The position numbers and the translations under genes were made by a program. 64,000 nt of DNA from Allobosea sp. BK604 (GTDB taxonomy: Bacteria; Pseudomonadota; Alphaproteobacteria; Rhizobiales; Beijerinckiaceae): positions 248,001 to 312,000 of the forward strand of contig NZ_SLZF01000005.1 of NCBI RefSeq assembly GCF_004341515.1. Reading direction: 5' to 3'. Below are positions 42,084-51,581 of this stretch, in pieces (position 1 is the stretch's first letter; every line of letters begins with the position of its first letter). The notes under the pieces were generated by a model that ran no database searches, was not told the origin of the DNA, and worked only from the letters and a program-made list of their open reading frames with translations.

Positions 42084-42950
42084 ATGACCGACCCTTCCAA
42101 GAACCAGCCTTCGGGCTACGTGCCCGCGAAAGTCTGGAACAAGAAAGAGGCTTATGGTGGCCAGTTCGGCAGCATGAACCAGCCGGTATCGGGCGCCAGG
42201 TTCGAGCGGGACCTGCCGGTGGGCAAGCATCCTCTCCAGCTCTATTCACAAGGCACGCCGAACGGGCAGAAAGTCACGATCCTGCTCGAGGAATTGCTGG
42301 CCGCAGGGCATGCCGGCGCCGAGTATGATGCCTGGCTGATCGACATCTTCAAAGGCGACCAGTTCGGCAGCGGCTTCGTCGGGGTGAACCCAAACTCGAA
42401 AATCCCTGCACTGGTGGACCATTCGACCGATCCGATCACGAAGGTCTTCGAAAGCGGCTCGATCCTGGTCTACCTCGCCGAGCGGTTCGGCGCCTTCCTG
42501 CCGACCGAGCCGCGCGCACGGACCGCGACCTTCAACTGGCTGATGTGGCAAATGGGGACGGCACCGTTCGTCGGCGGCGGCCTGGGTCACTTCTACGCCT
42601 ACGCGCCGTTCAAGATCGAGTATGCGATCGACCGTTACGCGATGGAGACAAAGCGCCAGCTCCACGTCCTGGATACCCATCTGGCGTCGCACGAATACCT
42701 TGCCGGCGACCAGTATACGATCGCCGACATGGCGGTCTGGCCGTGGCAGCCCGGCAGCCTCTATGGCGTCTACAACGCGCATGAGTTCCTCGCCGTCGAG
42801 CAGTACACGCATCTCCTGCGCTGGTACAAAGCGATCGGATCACGCCCTGCGGTCGCTCGCGGACGGATCGTCAACCGCACGTCAGGAGCGCCCGGCGAGT
42901 TCCTGCGCGAACGCCATGATGCGGCCGATTTCGACACCTTGCGGCGATAG
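42084..42950 (+). CDS. yghU: YghU-like glutathione-dependent disulfide reductase (GST superfamily)
   Basis: A 288-residue protein with the long N-terminal extension of the YghU/Nu class (YVPAKVWNKKEAYGGQFGSMNQPVSGARFERDLPVGKHPLQLYSQGTPNGQKVTILLEELL), the VNPNSKIPALVDHS cis-Pro segment and ESGSILVYLAERFG. Family members bind two glutathiones and reduce disulfides and organic peroxides. AGGAG precedes the ATG. It follows OYE 2 on the same strand by 118 bp. Confidence 0.92.
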   Translation: MTDPSKNQPSGYVPAKVWNKKEAYGGQFGSMNQPVSGARFERDLPVGKHPLQLYSQGTPNGQKVTILLEELLAAGHAGAEYDAWLIDIFKGDQFGSGFVGVNPNSKIPALVDHSTDPITKVFESGSILVYLAERFGAFLPTEPRARTATFNWLMWQMGTAPFVGGGLGHFYAYAPFKIEYAIDRYAMETKRQLHVLDTHLASHEYLAGDQYTIADMAVWPWQPGSLYGVYNAHEFLAVEQYTHLLRWYKAIGSRPAVARGRIVNRTSGAPGEFLRERHDAADFDTLRR

Positions 42951-43095
42951 CTCGGCGCGGCCCTCGATCCAGTCCTTCGCCCAACTTTCCAAGCTCATTC
43001 CCCCAGCCGCCGTGTCGAGGCGTGGACCCTGACCGACCTGCTTGCGCGGGCGGGTCCTCGTCAGGCGCCGCTGCGCTTAAACCATGGAGATACCC

Positions 43096-43707
43096 ATGAA
43101 ACTGTACTTTGCCACCGGCTCCTGCGGGCTTGCTTCGCAAATCACCTTGCGCGAGGCCGGGCAGGACTTCGAGCTGATCAAGGTCGACTTCAAGACGAAG
43201 ACGACCGTCGAGGGCGACTATTACCAGGTCACTTCGAAAGGCCTCGTTCCGGCGTTGAAACTGGATGACGGCGACGTCATCACCGAGGGGGTCGTGATCC
43301 TCCAGTGGATCGCGGACAAGAATCCCGAGCGCGGCCTTCTCCCGGCATTCGGAACGAAGGACCGCTACAAGGCTCTGGAATGGCTGAACTTCGTCGCGAC
43401 CGACCTGCACCGGGGCTTCGCGACATTGTTCTCGCCGTTCCTCGACGCGGAGTCGAAGGCGAGGTTCGCCACAGGCAGCCTGGGGAGCCGGTTCGGATAT
43501 GTCAACGACCACCTGTCCAGGAGCGACTACCTTCTGGGCAACCAATTCTCGGCCGCGGATGCCTATCTGTACAATGTCCTGACATGGGCCGGGCGGGTGA
43601 AGGTCGACCTCTCCGGTTACACGTCGATCCAGGCCTTCATGGCACGGATGGACGGCCGGCCGAGCGTTCGCGCCTCCCTGGAGGCCGAAGGCCTGTCGCC
43701 GAGCTGA
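43096..43707 (+). CDS. Beta-class-like glutathione S-transferase
   Basis: A 203-residue GST. The N-terminal MKLYFATGSCGLASQITLREAGQDFEL places a Cys at position 10, as in beta-class bacterial enzymes. SKGLVPALKLDDGDVITEGVVILQWIADK gives the cis-Pro and glutathione gamma-Glu site (EGVVI). The helical domain ends QFSAADAYLYNVLTWAGRVKVDLSGY. The ATG at 43096 is preferred over an ATG 12 bases earlier. Third GST of the block. Confidence 0.92.
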   Translation: MKLYFATGSCGLASQITLREAGQDFELIKVDFKTKTTVEGDYYQVTSKGLVPALKLDDGDVITEGVVILQWIADKNPERGLLPAFGTKDRYKALEWLNFVATDLHRGFATLFSPFLDAESKARFATGSLGSRFGYVNDHLSRSDYLLGNQFSAADAYLYNVLTWAGRVKVDLSGYTSIQAFMARMDGRPSVRASLEAEGLSPS

Positions 43708-43810
43708 GCTTTGCCGCAACCGGTCAAGATCGTGAGCCGCGCCTGGAACAGCGTGCCCTGGAACAGCGAACCTGGGACCGCGCGGCCGGTTCCCGTGGAG
43801 AATGCGATCC

Positions 43811-44827
43811 TCAGCCGTCTTGCTCAAACCCGCCCGGCAGGCCCGGGACGGGAGGCGAGGTCCCGAGGCGCGCGACATGGTCGGGCCAGATCGCGGGATT
43901 CACGAGATTGGACGGCTTGCGACCGCTCAAGGCGTCCAGCACGTCTGCCGCGGCCTGCATCCCGGTCCGGACGAGGCTCTCTTCCGTACCGCCGGCCGTA
44001 TGCGGCGTCAGGAAGAGGCGCGGCGCGCTTCTCAACGGGTGTTCGTCCGGCAAGGGCTCGGGATCGAACACGTCCAGCGCCGCGCCCGCCAGCCCGCCGC
44101 TCTCGAGGGCTGCGATCAGGGCCGCGTCCTCGATCAATTCGCCACGCGCGACATTGACGAGGAACGAGCCCGGCTTCATCAGCCCGAGCCTGCGCGCATC
44201 GACGATGCCGCGCGTCTCGGCGGTGGCGGCGATCGCGAGGCAGACCACATCGGCCTGGGCGAACACCTCGTCGAGCGCCGCCTGGGCGATGACGCCCTCC
44301 CCGATCGGGCTGCGATTATAGCCGATCACGCGCATCCCGAAGGCCGCATGCAGCGCCTCTGCGACACCGCGGCCGATCCGCCCGCAGCCGACGATGCCGA
44401 GCGTCTTGCCGGCAAGTTCGGTCGAGGGATGGCGGTCTCGCGCCGGCCAGCCGTTGCGCGCGAAATCCAGCGCCAGCCCGTGGAAATCCCGCGCCAGCAG
44501 GATGACGCTGCCGACGGCGTGCTCGATCACCGCCTGGGTATTGGCCGAGACCAGGTTGCCGACGACGATGCCCTTCTTCGTCGCGGCCTCGACCGGGATG
44601 AAATCGAGCCCGACGCCATGCCTGATGCAGACTTTCAGGCGCGGCGCATGCTCGAAAATATCGTCCGGCAGGCGCACGCGCACGATCAGGGCGTCGGCCC
44701 CGGCGATCTCGCGCTTCAGCGTCTGCGCCGAATTGTCCGGCGACACGGCAAAGTCGCAGCGCTCGCTCAGGAAGGCCTCCGCGGCCGGATGCAAGGACGA
44801 GGTTGCGAGAACCCGGAAGCGCTGCAC
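43811..44827 (-). CDS. D-2-hydroxyacid dehydrogenase (NAD-dependent)
   Basis: A 338-residue oxidoreductase interconverting a 2-keto acid and a D-2-hydroxy acid. KTLGIVGCGRIGRGVAEAL is the NAD site; catalytic Arg in VNVARGELI, Glu in DVFDPEPLP and His in FLTPHTAGGTEES are all present. The start is a GTG with GGAG eight bases before it. It lies 24 bp after the last permease gene of the minus-strand ABC operon and is probably its final gene, suggesting the imported acid is processed to a keto acid and reduced or oxidised here. Confidence 0.9.
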   Translation of the reverse strand: MQRFRVLATSSLHPAAEAFLSERCDFAVSPDNSAQTLKREIAGADALIVRVRLPDDIFEHAPRLKVCIRHGVGLDFIPVEAATKKGIVVGNLVSANTQAVIEHAVGSVILLARDFHGLALDFARNGWPARDRHPSTELAGKTLGIVGCGRIGRGVAEALHAAFGMRVIGYNRSPIGEGVIAQAALDEVFAQADVVCLAIAATAETRGIVDARRLGLMKPGSFLVNVARGELIEDAALIAALESGGLAGAALDVFDPEPLPDEHPLRSAPRLFLTPHTAGGTEESLVRTGMQAAADVLDALSGRKPSNLVNPAIWPDHVARLGTSPPVPGLPGGFEQDG

Positions 44828-44851
44828 TGAATCGTCTCCAATCGCCGGCGA

Positions 44852-45724
44852 TCAGTCGTTGCGACTGCGCGTCGGGTCCAGCAAGGCCCTCAGCGACTCG
44901 CCGAGCGCGTTGAAGGCAAGCGCGGTGAACAGGATGGCGAGGCCGGGCGCATACATCTGCTCGGGCGCGATCTCCATGTAGGTATAGGCCCGCGCCAGCA
45001 TCTGGCCCCAGCTCGGCTGGGGCGGCTGCACGCCGAGGCCGAGGAAGCTCAGGCTCGCTTCGGCCAGCAGCGCGGTGGCGAGCAGCAGCGTGACTTGCAC
45101 GATCACCGGCTGGATGGCGTTGGGCAGGATGTGCCTGAAGATGACGCGCCAGGTGCTCGAGCCGAAGGTGCGGGCCGCATCGACGAAGAGATCGCCCTTG
45201 ACGATCATGGTCTGCACCCGGATCAGCCGCGCAATGCCCGGCGAAAACACGATGCCGACCGCGATCATGCTGTTGGTCAGGCCGATGCCGAGCGCGCCGG
45301 TGACCGCGATGGCGAGCACGATGCTGGGGAAGGACAGCATGGTGTCGATGATGCGTCCGACGCCGGTATCGACCCAGCCGCCGAGATAGCCGGCCAGAAC
45401 GCCGATCGGCAGGCCGATCGCGAGGCCGACGGAGACGGCGAGGAAGCTGGCATAGAGCGTCATCGGCCCGCCATGGAGCAGCCGGCTGAACACGTCGCGG
45501 CCGAGATCGTCGGTGCCGAGCCAATGCGCCGCGCTGGGCGGCGCGAGGATGTCCATGCTCTGCGCGACCGGCGAATAGGGCGCGATCACGCCGGCCAGCA
45601 GCGAGAGCGAGCCGAGCAGCAGCAGGAAGCTCAGGCTGATGGCGGCGCGCCTGTCGCCCGCGAGCCAGGTGCGGAGGCGCGAGCGGCGCTTCCGGCGTGA
45701 CGCTTGCTGGACGGTAGCGCTCAT
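44852..45724 (-). CDS. ABC transporter permease, DppC type (second family-5 system)
   Basis: A 290-residue permease: cytoplasmic basic tail (SRRKRRSRLRTWL), HWLGTDDLGRDVFSRLLHGGPMTLYASF, and the EAA loop VKGDLFVDAARTFGSSTWRVIFRHILPNAIQP. Starts by an ATGA overlap with the DppB-type gene. The C-terminus FTALAFNALGESLRALLDPTRSRND is the usual DppC end. Confidence 0.93.
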   Translation of the reverse strand: MSATVQQASRRKRRSRLRTWLAGDRRAAISLSFLLLLGSLSLLAGVIAPYSPVAQSMDILAPPSAAHWLGTDDLGRDVFSRLLHGGPMTLYASFLAVSVGLAIGLPIGVLAGYLGGWVDTGVGRIIDTMLSFPSIVLAIAVTGALGIGLTNSMIAVGIVFSPGIARLIRVQTMIVKGDLFVDAARTFGSSTWRVIFRHILPNAIQPVIVQVTLLLATALLAEASLSFLGLGVQPPQPSWGQMLARAYTYMEIAPEQMYAPGLAILFTALAFNALGESLRALLDPTRSRND

Positions 45725-46677
45725 CGGCGGCTCATCCGCGGGTCGAGCGCCGCATAGAGCAGGTCGATCAGCAAATTGCAGGCGATCACGATCAGCACGA
45801 GCACGAAGACGACGCCCTGCACGACCGGAAAATCCTTGTTGGTGGCCGAGGCGACCACCAGCGAGCCGGTGCCGGGAATGGCGAAGACCGCCTCGATCGC
45901 CACGGTCGCGCCCAGCGTGCGGTTGAAGACCAGGCCGACCACGGTGAGCAGCGTCAGCGAGACGTTCTTCAGCCCGTGCCGCCAGAGGATCTTCGACTGC
46001 GGCAGCCCCTTCGCATGCAAGGTCCGGACATATTGCGAGGACAGCACGTCGATCAGCGCGCTGCGCAGCTGGCGCGTGATCTCGGCGATGCCGCTCAGCG
46101 CCAGCGCGCAAGCGGGCAGCGTCGCGTGGTGAAGCGCACGCAGCGGTTCCTGTGTCAGGGACGCGGCGCCGGTGGTCGGAAACCAGCCGAGGCCGAGCGC
46201 GAAAAAGCCGACGAGGATCATGCCCATCCAGAAATTCGGGACCGCGACGCCGAGAGAGGCGGTGCTGGTGACCAGCCGGTCGATCCGGCCATCGACATTG
46301 GTCGCGGCCAGGATGCCGAGCGGCACGCCGATCGCGACCGAAAGCGCCAGCGCCATGAAGACGATCAGCAGCGTGTTGGGCAGGCGCCGCAGCACTTCCT
46401 CCAGCACGGGCACGCCGGTGATCAGGGAGGTGGAGAGATCGCCGCGCACCGCTCCCGAGAGCCAGTGCAGATATTGCTGCCAAACCGGCAGGTCGAGGCC
46501 AAGCATCTGGCGGATCTGGGCAATGCGCTCGGCCGTCGCGGTCTCGCCGGCAATGACCGCCGCCGGATCGCCCGGCACCAGTTGCAGCAGGCCGAAGATC
46601 GCGAGCGTCGCCAGGACGAGCACGGGAACGACCTGCACCAGCCGGGAGCCGACGAGAAGAAGCGTCCGCATGCTCAT
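45721..46677 (-). CDS. ABC transporter permease, DppB type (second family-5 system)
   Basis: A 318-residue permease: MRTLLLVGSRLVQVVPVLVLATLAIFGLLQLVPGDPAAVIAG, RGDLSTSLITGVPVLEEVLRRLPNT and the EAA loop YVRTLHAKGLPQSKILWRHGLKNVSLTLLTVVG. The ATG overlaps the stop of the ATPase gene upstream (ATGA), and its own stop overlaps the DppC start, so the operon is tightly coupled. Confidence 0.93.
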   Translation of the reverse strand: MSMRTLLLVGSRLVQVVPVLVLATLAIFGLLQLVPGDPAAVIAGETATAERIAQIRQMLGLDLPVWQQYLHWLSGAVRGDLSTSLITGVPVLEEVLRRLPNTLLIVFMALALSVAIGVPLGILAATNVDGRIDRLVTSTASLGVAVPNFWMGMILVGFFALGLGWFPTTGAASLTQEPLRALHHATLPACALALSGIAEITRQLRSALIDVLSSQYVRTLHAKGLPQSKILWRHGLKNVSLTLLTVVGLVFNRTLGATVAIEAVFAIPGTGSLVVASATNKDFPVVQGVVFVLVLIVIACNLLIDLLYAALDPRMSRR

Positions 46678-47705
46678 GGCTGCCGCTCCGCGACGTTGCG
46701 GTGCGGGTGCAGCTCCGCATTCGACATCAAGTGCAGCTCCCCGGCGAAATGGCAGGCGCTCCAATGGCCGGCGCCGCTCTCACGCCAGGGCGGCTCCTGC
46801 TCGGCGCAGAGCGGCTGGACGAAGCGGCAGCGCGTGCGGAAGCGGCAGCCGGAGGGCGGCGAAACCGGGCTCGGCAATTCGCCTTCGAGCACGATGCGCT
46901 TGTTCGGGCGCAGATCGGCGGGCAGAGCCACCGGCTCGGCCGAAAGCAGCGCTTCGGTATAGGGGTGAACGGGTCGCTCGATCACGTCCTCGGTGCGGCC
47001 GAGCTCGACGATGCGGCCGAGATACATCACCGCGATCCGGTCGCTGACATGGGCGACGACGCCGAGATTATGGGTGATGAAGACATAGGTCAGGCCGAAT
47101 TCCTGCTGCAGCTCGGCGAGCAGGTTGAGGATGTCGGCCTGGATCGAGACATCCAGCGCCGAGACCGCCTCGTCGCAGACGATGACCGATGGGCGCAGCG
47201 TCAGCACGCGGGCGATGCAGACGCGCTGCTTCTGGCCGCCGGAGAGCTCGTGCGGGTAGCGCCGGGCGAAATCCGGGCTGAGACCGACGCGCTCCATCAG
47301 CGCGCGCGCCCGTTCCTCGCGCTCGGCGCGCGGCAGCTCGGCCGCGACATCCATCGGCTCGCGGATGGAATCGATGATCGACATGCGCGGGTTGAGCGCG
47401 GCGTTGGGGTCCTGGAAGACGATCTGGTACTGGCGCCGATGTCGCCTGAGCTCGCGCGACGAGAGGGCGTAAGGATCGGTGCCGGCGTGGCGGATGCGCC
47501 CTGCCGACGGCTTCTCCAGGCAGACCATGGCCCGGCCCAGGGTCGTCTTGCCCGAGCCGGATTCGCCGATGACGCCGAAGGTCTCGCCCTTCATCACAGC
47601 GAGCGAAACGCCGTCGACCGCCTTCAGCACGCGGCCGCGCCCCACGGGGAAGTGGATGCCGACCTCCTCGGCCGCGATCATCGGCTGGGGCGCGGGCCCG
47701 GTCAC
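46674..47705 (-). CDS. ABC transporter ATPase, DppF/OppF type
   Basis: A 343-residue ATPase with Walker A GESGSGKTT near residue 48, Q-loop VFQDPNAALNPRMS, signature LSGGQKQR and Walker B VIVCDEAVSALD. The C-terminal domain has GCRFRTRCRFVQPLCAEQEPPWRE, the four-Cys motif of oligopeptide ATPases, where an iron-sulfur cluster has been reported in relatives. The start is GTG, overlapping the stop of the preceding ATPase gene (GTGA). Confidence 0.92.
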   Translation of the reverse strand: MTGPAPQPMIAAEEVGIHFPVGRGRVLKAVDGVSLAVMKGETFGVIGESGSGKTTLGRAMVCLEKPSAGRIRHAGTDPYALSSRELRRHRRQYQIVFQDPNAALNPRMSIIDSIREPMDVAAELPRAEREERARALMERVGLSPDFARRYPHELSGGQKQRVCIARVLTLRPSVIVCDEAVSALDVSIQADILNLLAELQQEFGLTYVFITHNLGVVAHVSDRIAVMYLGRIVELGRTEDVIERPVHPYTEALLSAEPVALPADLRPNKRIVLEGELPSPVSPPSGCRFRTRCRFVQPLCAEQEPPWRESGAGHWSACHFAGELHLMSNAELHPHRNVAERQP

Positions 47706-48697
47706 GAGAGCACCCCCGCCAGTGCGATCTGGTCATGGCGGCAGCAGCGGACCTGCCCCGCCGGAGGGATGGCGTGCAGCGGCTGCTCGGCCTCGCATGG
47801 CGGCTCGGCAAAGCCGCAACGCGGCCGGAAGCGGCAGCCGGGCGGGATCTCGCCGCGCGCCGGCACGCGCCCGGCGATCGCCGGCAGGCGCGACTTGCGC
47901 TCCGCCAGGGCCGGCAAGGAACGCAGCAGGCCGGAGGTATAGGGGTGGCGCGGCCGGCGCAGCACGTCGTCGATCGCGCCCTGCTCGATGACCTCGCCGG
48001 CATACATGGTGACGAGGCGCGAGCAGGTCTCGGCGACGAGCCCGAGATCGTGGGTGATGAACAGCATCGCCATGCCCAGCCGCGAACAGAGATCGCCGAG
48101 CACGTCGACGATCTGGGCCTGTACGGTGACGTCGAGCGCCGTCGTCGGCTCGTCGGCGATCAGCAGGCGCGGCTCGCAGACGATGGCGATGGCGATCATC
48201 GCGCGCTGGCGCATGCCGCCGGACAGCTGGTGCGGATAGGAATCGTAGCGCAGCGTCGGCTCGGGAATGCCGACCTTGGCCAGCGCCTCGATGCCGCGCT
48301 CGCGCGCCTCCTTGCGGCTGACGGGATGGTGCGTCCGCAGCGTCTCGCTGATCTGTTCGCCGATGGTGAAGACCGGGTCGAGCGCGCTCATCGGCTCCTG
48401 GAAGATCATGCTGATCTTCGAGCCGCGCCGGCGCCTGAAATCGCGCGGCGCCATGCCGACGAGGTTCTCGCCGTCGAGCAGCACCTGTCCCGAGACCGTG
48501 CTGGTGGCGCGTGGCAGCAGGCCCATCAGGGCGAGGCCCGTGACGGTCTTGCCGCAGCCGCTCTCCCCGACCAGGCCGACGGCCTCGCCCGGCGCGATCG
48601 AGAAGGAGACCTCGCGCGTGACCTGCACCATGCCGCCGCCGGTGCGGAAGGCGATGCCGAGGTCGCGGACGTCGAGAAGGGGCTCAGCCGCAGCCAT
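47702..48697 (-). CDS. ABC transporter ATPase, DppD/OppD type
   Basis: A 331-residue ATPase: Walker A GESGCGKT near residue 40, Q-loop [19 protein letters not shown], signature LSGGMRQR, Walker [13 protein letters not shown], and a C-terminal [21 protein letters not shown]ys motif. It forms the heterodimeric motor with the next gene. It begins 7 bp after the enolase-superfamily gene. Confidence 0.92.
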   Translation of the reverse strand: MAAAEPLLDVRDLGIAFRTGGGMVQVTREVSFSIAPGEAVGLVGESGCGKTVTGLALMGLLPRATSTVSGQVLLDGENLVGMAPRDFRRRRGSKISMIFQEPMSALDPVFTIGEQISETLRTHHPVSRKEARERGIEALAKVGIPEPTLRYDSYPHQLSGGMRQRAMIAIAIVCEPRLLIADEPTTALDVTVQAQIVDVLGDLCSRLGMAMLFITHDLGLVAETCSRLVTMYAGEVIEQGAIDDVLRRPRHPYTSGLLRSLPALAERKSRLPAIAGRVPARGEIPPGCRFRPRCGFAEPPCEAEQPLHAIPPAGQVRCCRHDQIALAGVLS

Positions 48698-48704
48698 CGC
48701 GATC

Positions 48705-49877
48705 TCAGCGCGGCGGATGGCGGCGCACGGCGGCCTCATCGACATCGGTCCCCCAGCCGGCACGCGTCGGCACCAGCATCTCGCCGTTCTCGATGACCGG
48801 CTGGTGCGTGACGAATTCGCCCTTCCAGGGCACGTCGTCGATGTCGATCTCCATGATCCGCAGATTGGGCACGAGAGCCGCAAAATGCGCGCTGATATGG
48901 TCGGCGAGATGGCCGTAGAAATTATGCGGCGCGACGTTGACCTCATAGGCATCGGCCATCGCCGCGACCTTCACCGCCTCGAGGAAGCCGTTCCAGAGCA
49001 CGTCGACGATGGCGACGTCCATCGCATAGCCTTCGAGGAAGGGCCGGTAGCTGCGGCGGGTATAGAGGGATTCGCCGCTGGCGATCGGGAACGAGGCCTC
49101 CCGGCGCAGGAGCGCCAGGCTCGGCGCATCGTAGATGTCGAGCTCCAGCCAGGCCGGCTGGAAGGGCTGAAGCGCGCGCACGAGCTGCAGATAGCCCTCG
49201 GTGCGGAAATGGAAATTGGCGTCGAGCATGATCTCGGCATCGTCGCCGGCGCCGGCCCGCAAGGCCTCCATCTGGCGGGCGAGGTCCTTGAGGACCGCCG
49301 GCTGCGGATTGAGCGCCGGGAAGCCGGGCATCGAGCCGAAGCCGGGCCGGAAATTCGCCAGCTTGCCGCCTTCCATGAACATGATGTTGGTTTTCATGGC
49401 GCGGAAGCCGCGCCGCCGCGCCTCCTCGCCCAGCTTCATCACGTCGTCGAAATCGCGCAGCGGCGGCAGGTCGTACTGCCCGCCGAAGCGCACGCGATAG
49501 CTGCCGAAATGCGACCAGTAGACCGGCAGCCGGTCACGCACCGCCCCGCCGAACAGGGCGTGCACGGGCACGCCGAGCGCCTTGCCGGCGATATCCAGCA
49601 AGGCGTTGCAGATCGCGGCCATGGCGTGCTGGTTGATGCCGGACCAGGCCGGCACCGTCTGCGTATAGAGCACCGACATGATCCATTCGGGCCGGCGCGG
49701 ATCGAGACCGATGATCCGCTCGCCAAGCGCGGCGATCGTCGCGGTGAGGCCGCGCGTGCCGACATCCTCGCTGTATTCCGACCAGCCGACGATGCCCTCG
49801 TCGGTCATGATCTTCAGGAAGGAGGTCGTGCGCCAGCCGGCGGCGGCGTGAAGGCTTTCGAGGCCAGTGATCTTCAT
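48705..49877 (-). CDS. Mandelate racemase/enolase superfamily dehydratase, substrate unknown
   Basis: A 390-residue enzyme. The N-terminal capping domain (LKIMTDEGIVGWSEYSE) is followed by a TIM barrel with likely Mg2+ ligands in IMLDANFHFR (Asp), WLELDIYD (Glu) and IASGESLY (Glu), and a catalytic His in VNVAPHNFYGHLADH. The catalytic Lys candidates are in GFRAMKTNIMF. Superfamily members remove the alpha-proton of acid sugars or related carboxylates. Embedded between the binding protein and the ATPase genes of a family-5 transporter, it probably acts on the imported compound. Confidence 0.88.
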   Translation of the reverse strand: MKITGLESLHAAAGWRTTSFLKIMTDEGIVGWSEYSEDVGTRGLTATIAALGERIIGLDPRRPEWIMSVLYTQTVPAWSGINQHAMAAICNALLDIAGKALGVPVHALFGGAVRDRLPVYWSHFGSYRVRFGGQYDLPPLRDFDDVMKLGEEARRRGFRAMKTNIMFMEGGKLANFRPGFGSMPGFPALNPQPAVLKDLARQMEALRAGAGDDAEIMLDANFHFRTEGYLQLVRALQPFQPAWLELDIYDAPSLALLRREASFPIASGESLYTRRSYRPFLEGYAMDVAIVDVLWNGFLEAVKVAAMADAYEVNVAPHNFYGHLADHISAHFAALVPNLRIMEIDIDDVPWKGEFVTHQPVIENGEMLVPTRAGWGTDVDEAAVRRHPPR

Positions 49878-49891
49878 CGTGATGCTCGGCC

Positions 49892-51439
49892 TCAGGCCTT
49901 CAGGGAGAGAGTGTTGAGTTTCGGCTTGCCGAGCAGGTTCGGGACATAGCCGACCACATTGGGCGAATAGGCCTCGATGCCCGGGACGAAGGCGAGCTCG
50001 CCCGAGAGCGCATGCTCGAGCGAGAGCCGTTCCAGCTTCGCGAAGGCCTTCTTGCGCGTCTCGGCATCGACGGCCGATTGCGAGTCGATCTGGGCCTGCG
50101 CCATTTCGGGCGGCGGCGGCACCTTGCCGACATTGTTGAAGCCGTTCTCGCCATAGACCAGCGCGAAGGGCTGGCTCGGGTCGGGGCGGCCCGACCAGAG
50201 CGCGAGCAGCATGTCGCCCTCCCCCTGCACCGTGAAGCGCTGATACATGTCGGCGCTGGAGCCGACGGTCATGGCGCAGCGGATGCCGGACTGGCGCAGC
50301 TGCTCGATGATGATCTCGTGGCGCTGCTGCGAGGCCTGGTCGGAATAGCCGTAGAAGCGCAGATCGACGCCGTTGGCGAAGCCTGCCTCCTTGAGGAGCG
50401 CGCGCGCCTTGTCCGGATCATGCTTGTAGAAGCCGTCGACCGACGGGTCATGGGCCCAATAGCCGGGCGGCAGCATCGTCTGGGCCGGCACGCCCAGCCC
50501 CATCAGGGCGGCGCGGTTGAACCCGTCCCGATCCAGCGCCCAGTTCACCGCCTGGCGCACCCTGACGTCGTTCAGCGGCGTGCGCTTGTAGTTGAACAGC
50601 AGATGGTAGTCCGCGATCGTCGGGGTCGAGCTGACGACGACCTTGCCGGCCATCCGGTCGGCGACGAGCTTCTGCTGCGGGTTGAGGCGGAAGACGAAAT
50701 GGTTCTCGCCGGCGATGACCGAGCGCAGCGCCGTGTTGACGTCGGTGATGATGCGGAAGGTCAGCCCGTCCAGATGCGGCAGGCCCTTGTTCCAGTAATC
50801 CGGATTCCTGACCATCACGACGGTGTCGTTGTCGTTCCAGCGCTCCAGCTTGAACGGGCCGGTGCCGACCGATTCCCGATCGAACTGGCGGCCCCGTTCC
50901 GCGACCGCCTTCGGCGAGGTGATCATGCCGGCGCGGTCGGCCATGATCAGCGGCAGGGCGGTGTCGGGCCGGCTGAGCTTCAGCGCGACCTTGTTCGGCG
51001 CCAGCACCTCCACCGCCTCGATCGACTGCAGCTCGCCGCGCACGGCCGAGCGCGGATCGGTGCGGGCGCGGTCGATATGGGCCTTGACCGCCTGCGCATC
51101 CATCGGCTCGCCGTCATGGAAACGCACGCCCTCACGCAGCGTGAAGGTCAGCGTCTTCGGGTCGGGAAAATCCCAGGAGGTCGCCAGGCCGGGCTTCGGC
51201 GCAAGGGTCTGCGGCTCGAAATCGACCAATGTGTCGAAGAGCGGATAGAGCAGCATGTGGTCGGAGCCGAGCCCGCCCGTGATCGGATCGAGCGTCGAGG
51301 GGTTGAACGGCGCGGCGACCCGCAGCACCCCGCCCTTGGCTGGCGCCTGGGCCAGGGCTTCGCCGGCCATAGGCAAGCGCGAGAAGCCAACAATGGCGGC
51401 CCCACCGAGCCCGGCGAGCGCCTGACGGCGTGTCAGCAT
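49892..51439 (-). CDS. ABC transporter substrate-binding protein, family 5 (second system)
   Basis: A 515-residue periplasmic protein with a Tat-type leader (MLTRRQALAGLGGAAIVGFSRLPMAGEALAQA). SBP_bac_5 features: GGVLRVAAPFNPSTLDPITGGLGSDHMLLYPLFDTLVDF, LTFTLREGVRFHDGEPMDAQAVKAHIDRA and NYKRTPLNDVRVRQAVNWALDRDGF. First gene of a seven-gene minus-strand operon. Ligand unknown; the enolase-superfamily and hydroxyacid dehydrogenase genes suggest an acid sugar or hydroxy acid conjugate. Confidence 0.92.
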   Translation of the reverse strand: MLTRRQALAGLGGAAIVGFSRLPMAGEALAQAPAKGGVLRVAAPFNPSTLDPITGGLGSDHMLLYPLFDTLVDFEPQTLAPKPGLATSWDFPDPKTLTFTLREGVRFHDGEPMDAQAVKAHIDRARTDPRSAVRGELQSIEAVEVLAPNKVALKLSRPDTALPLIMADRAGMITSPKAVAERGRQFDRESVGTGPFKLERWNDNDTVVMVRNPDYWNKGLPHLDGLTFRIITDVNTALRSVIAGENHFVFRLNPQQKLVADRMAGKVVVSSTPTIADYHLLFNYKRTPLNDVRVRQAVNWALDRDGFNRAALMGLGVPAQTMLPPGYWAHDPSVDGFYKHDPDKARALLKEAGFANGVDLRFYGYSDQASQQRHEIIIEQLRQSGIRCAMTVGSSADMYQRFTVQGEGDMLLALWSGRPDPSQPFALVYGENGFNNVGKVPPPPEMAQAQIDSQSAVDAETRKKAFAKLERLSLEHALSGELAFVPGIEAYSPNVVGYVPNLLGKPKLNTLSLKA

Positions 51440-51490
51440 GGTCGTCTCCTCGTTCCTGACGCCGCGGATCTGTGTCCGCTGGTGCTCTCG

Positions 51491-51532
51491 ATATAATATA
51501 TAATCCAGGGCTGCAAGGATAATATATAATAT
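51491..51532. promoter_or_regulatory. AT-rich tandem operator/promoter between the ABC operon and GntR gene
   Basis: The 12-mer ATAATATATAAT occurs twice, at 51493-51504 and 51519-51530, 26 bp apart (about 2.5 helical turns), in an otherwise GC-rich genome. Each copy also contains TATAAT-like -10 hexamers. Probably overlapping divergent promoters and the two-site operator of the adjacent GntR regulator. Confidence 0.55.
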
Positions 51533-51581
51533 CGAATTCCCATCGGGCTTGTGCTAGGGATGGGTCAGGCGATGGGAGGAG

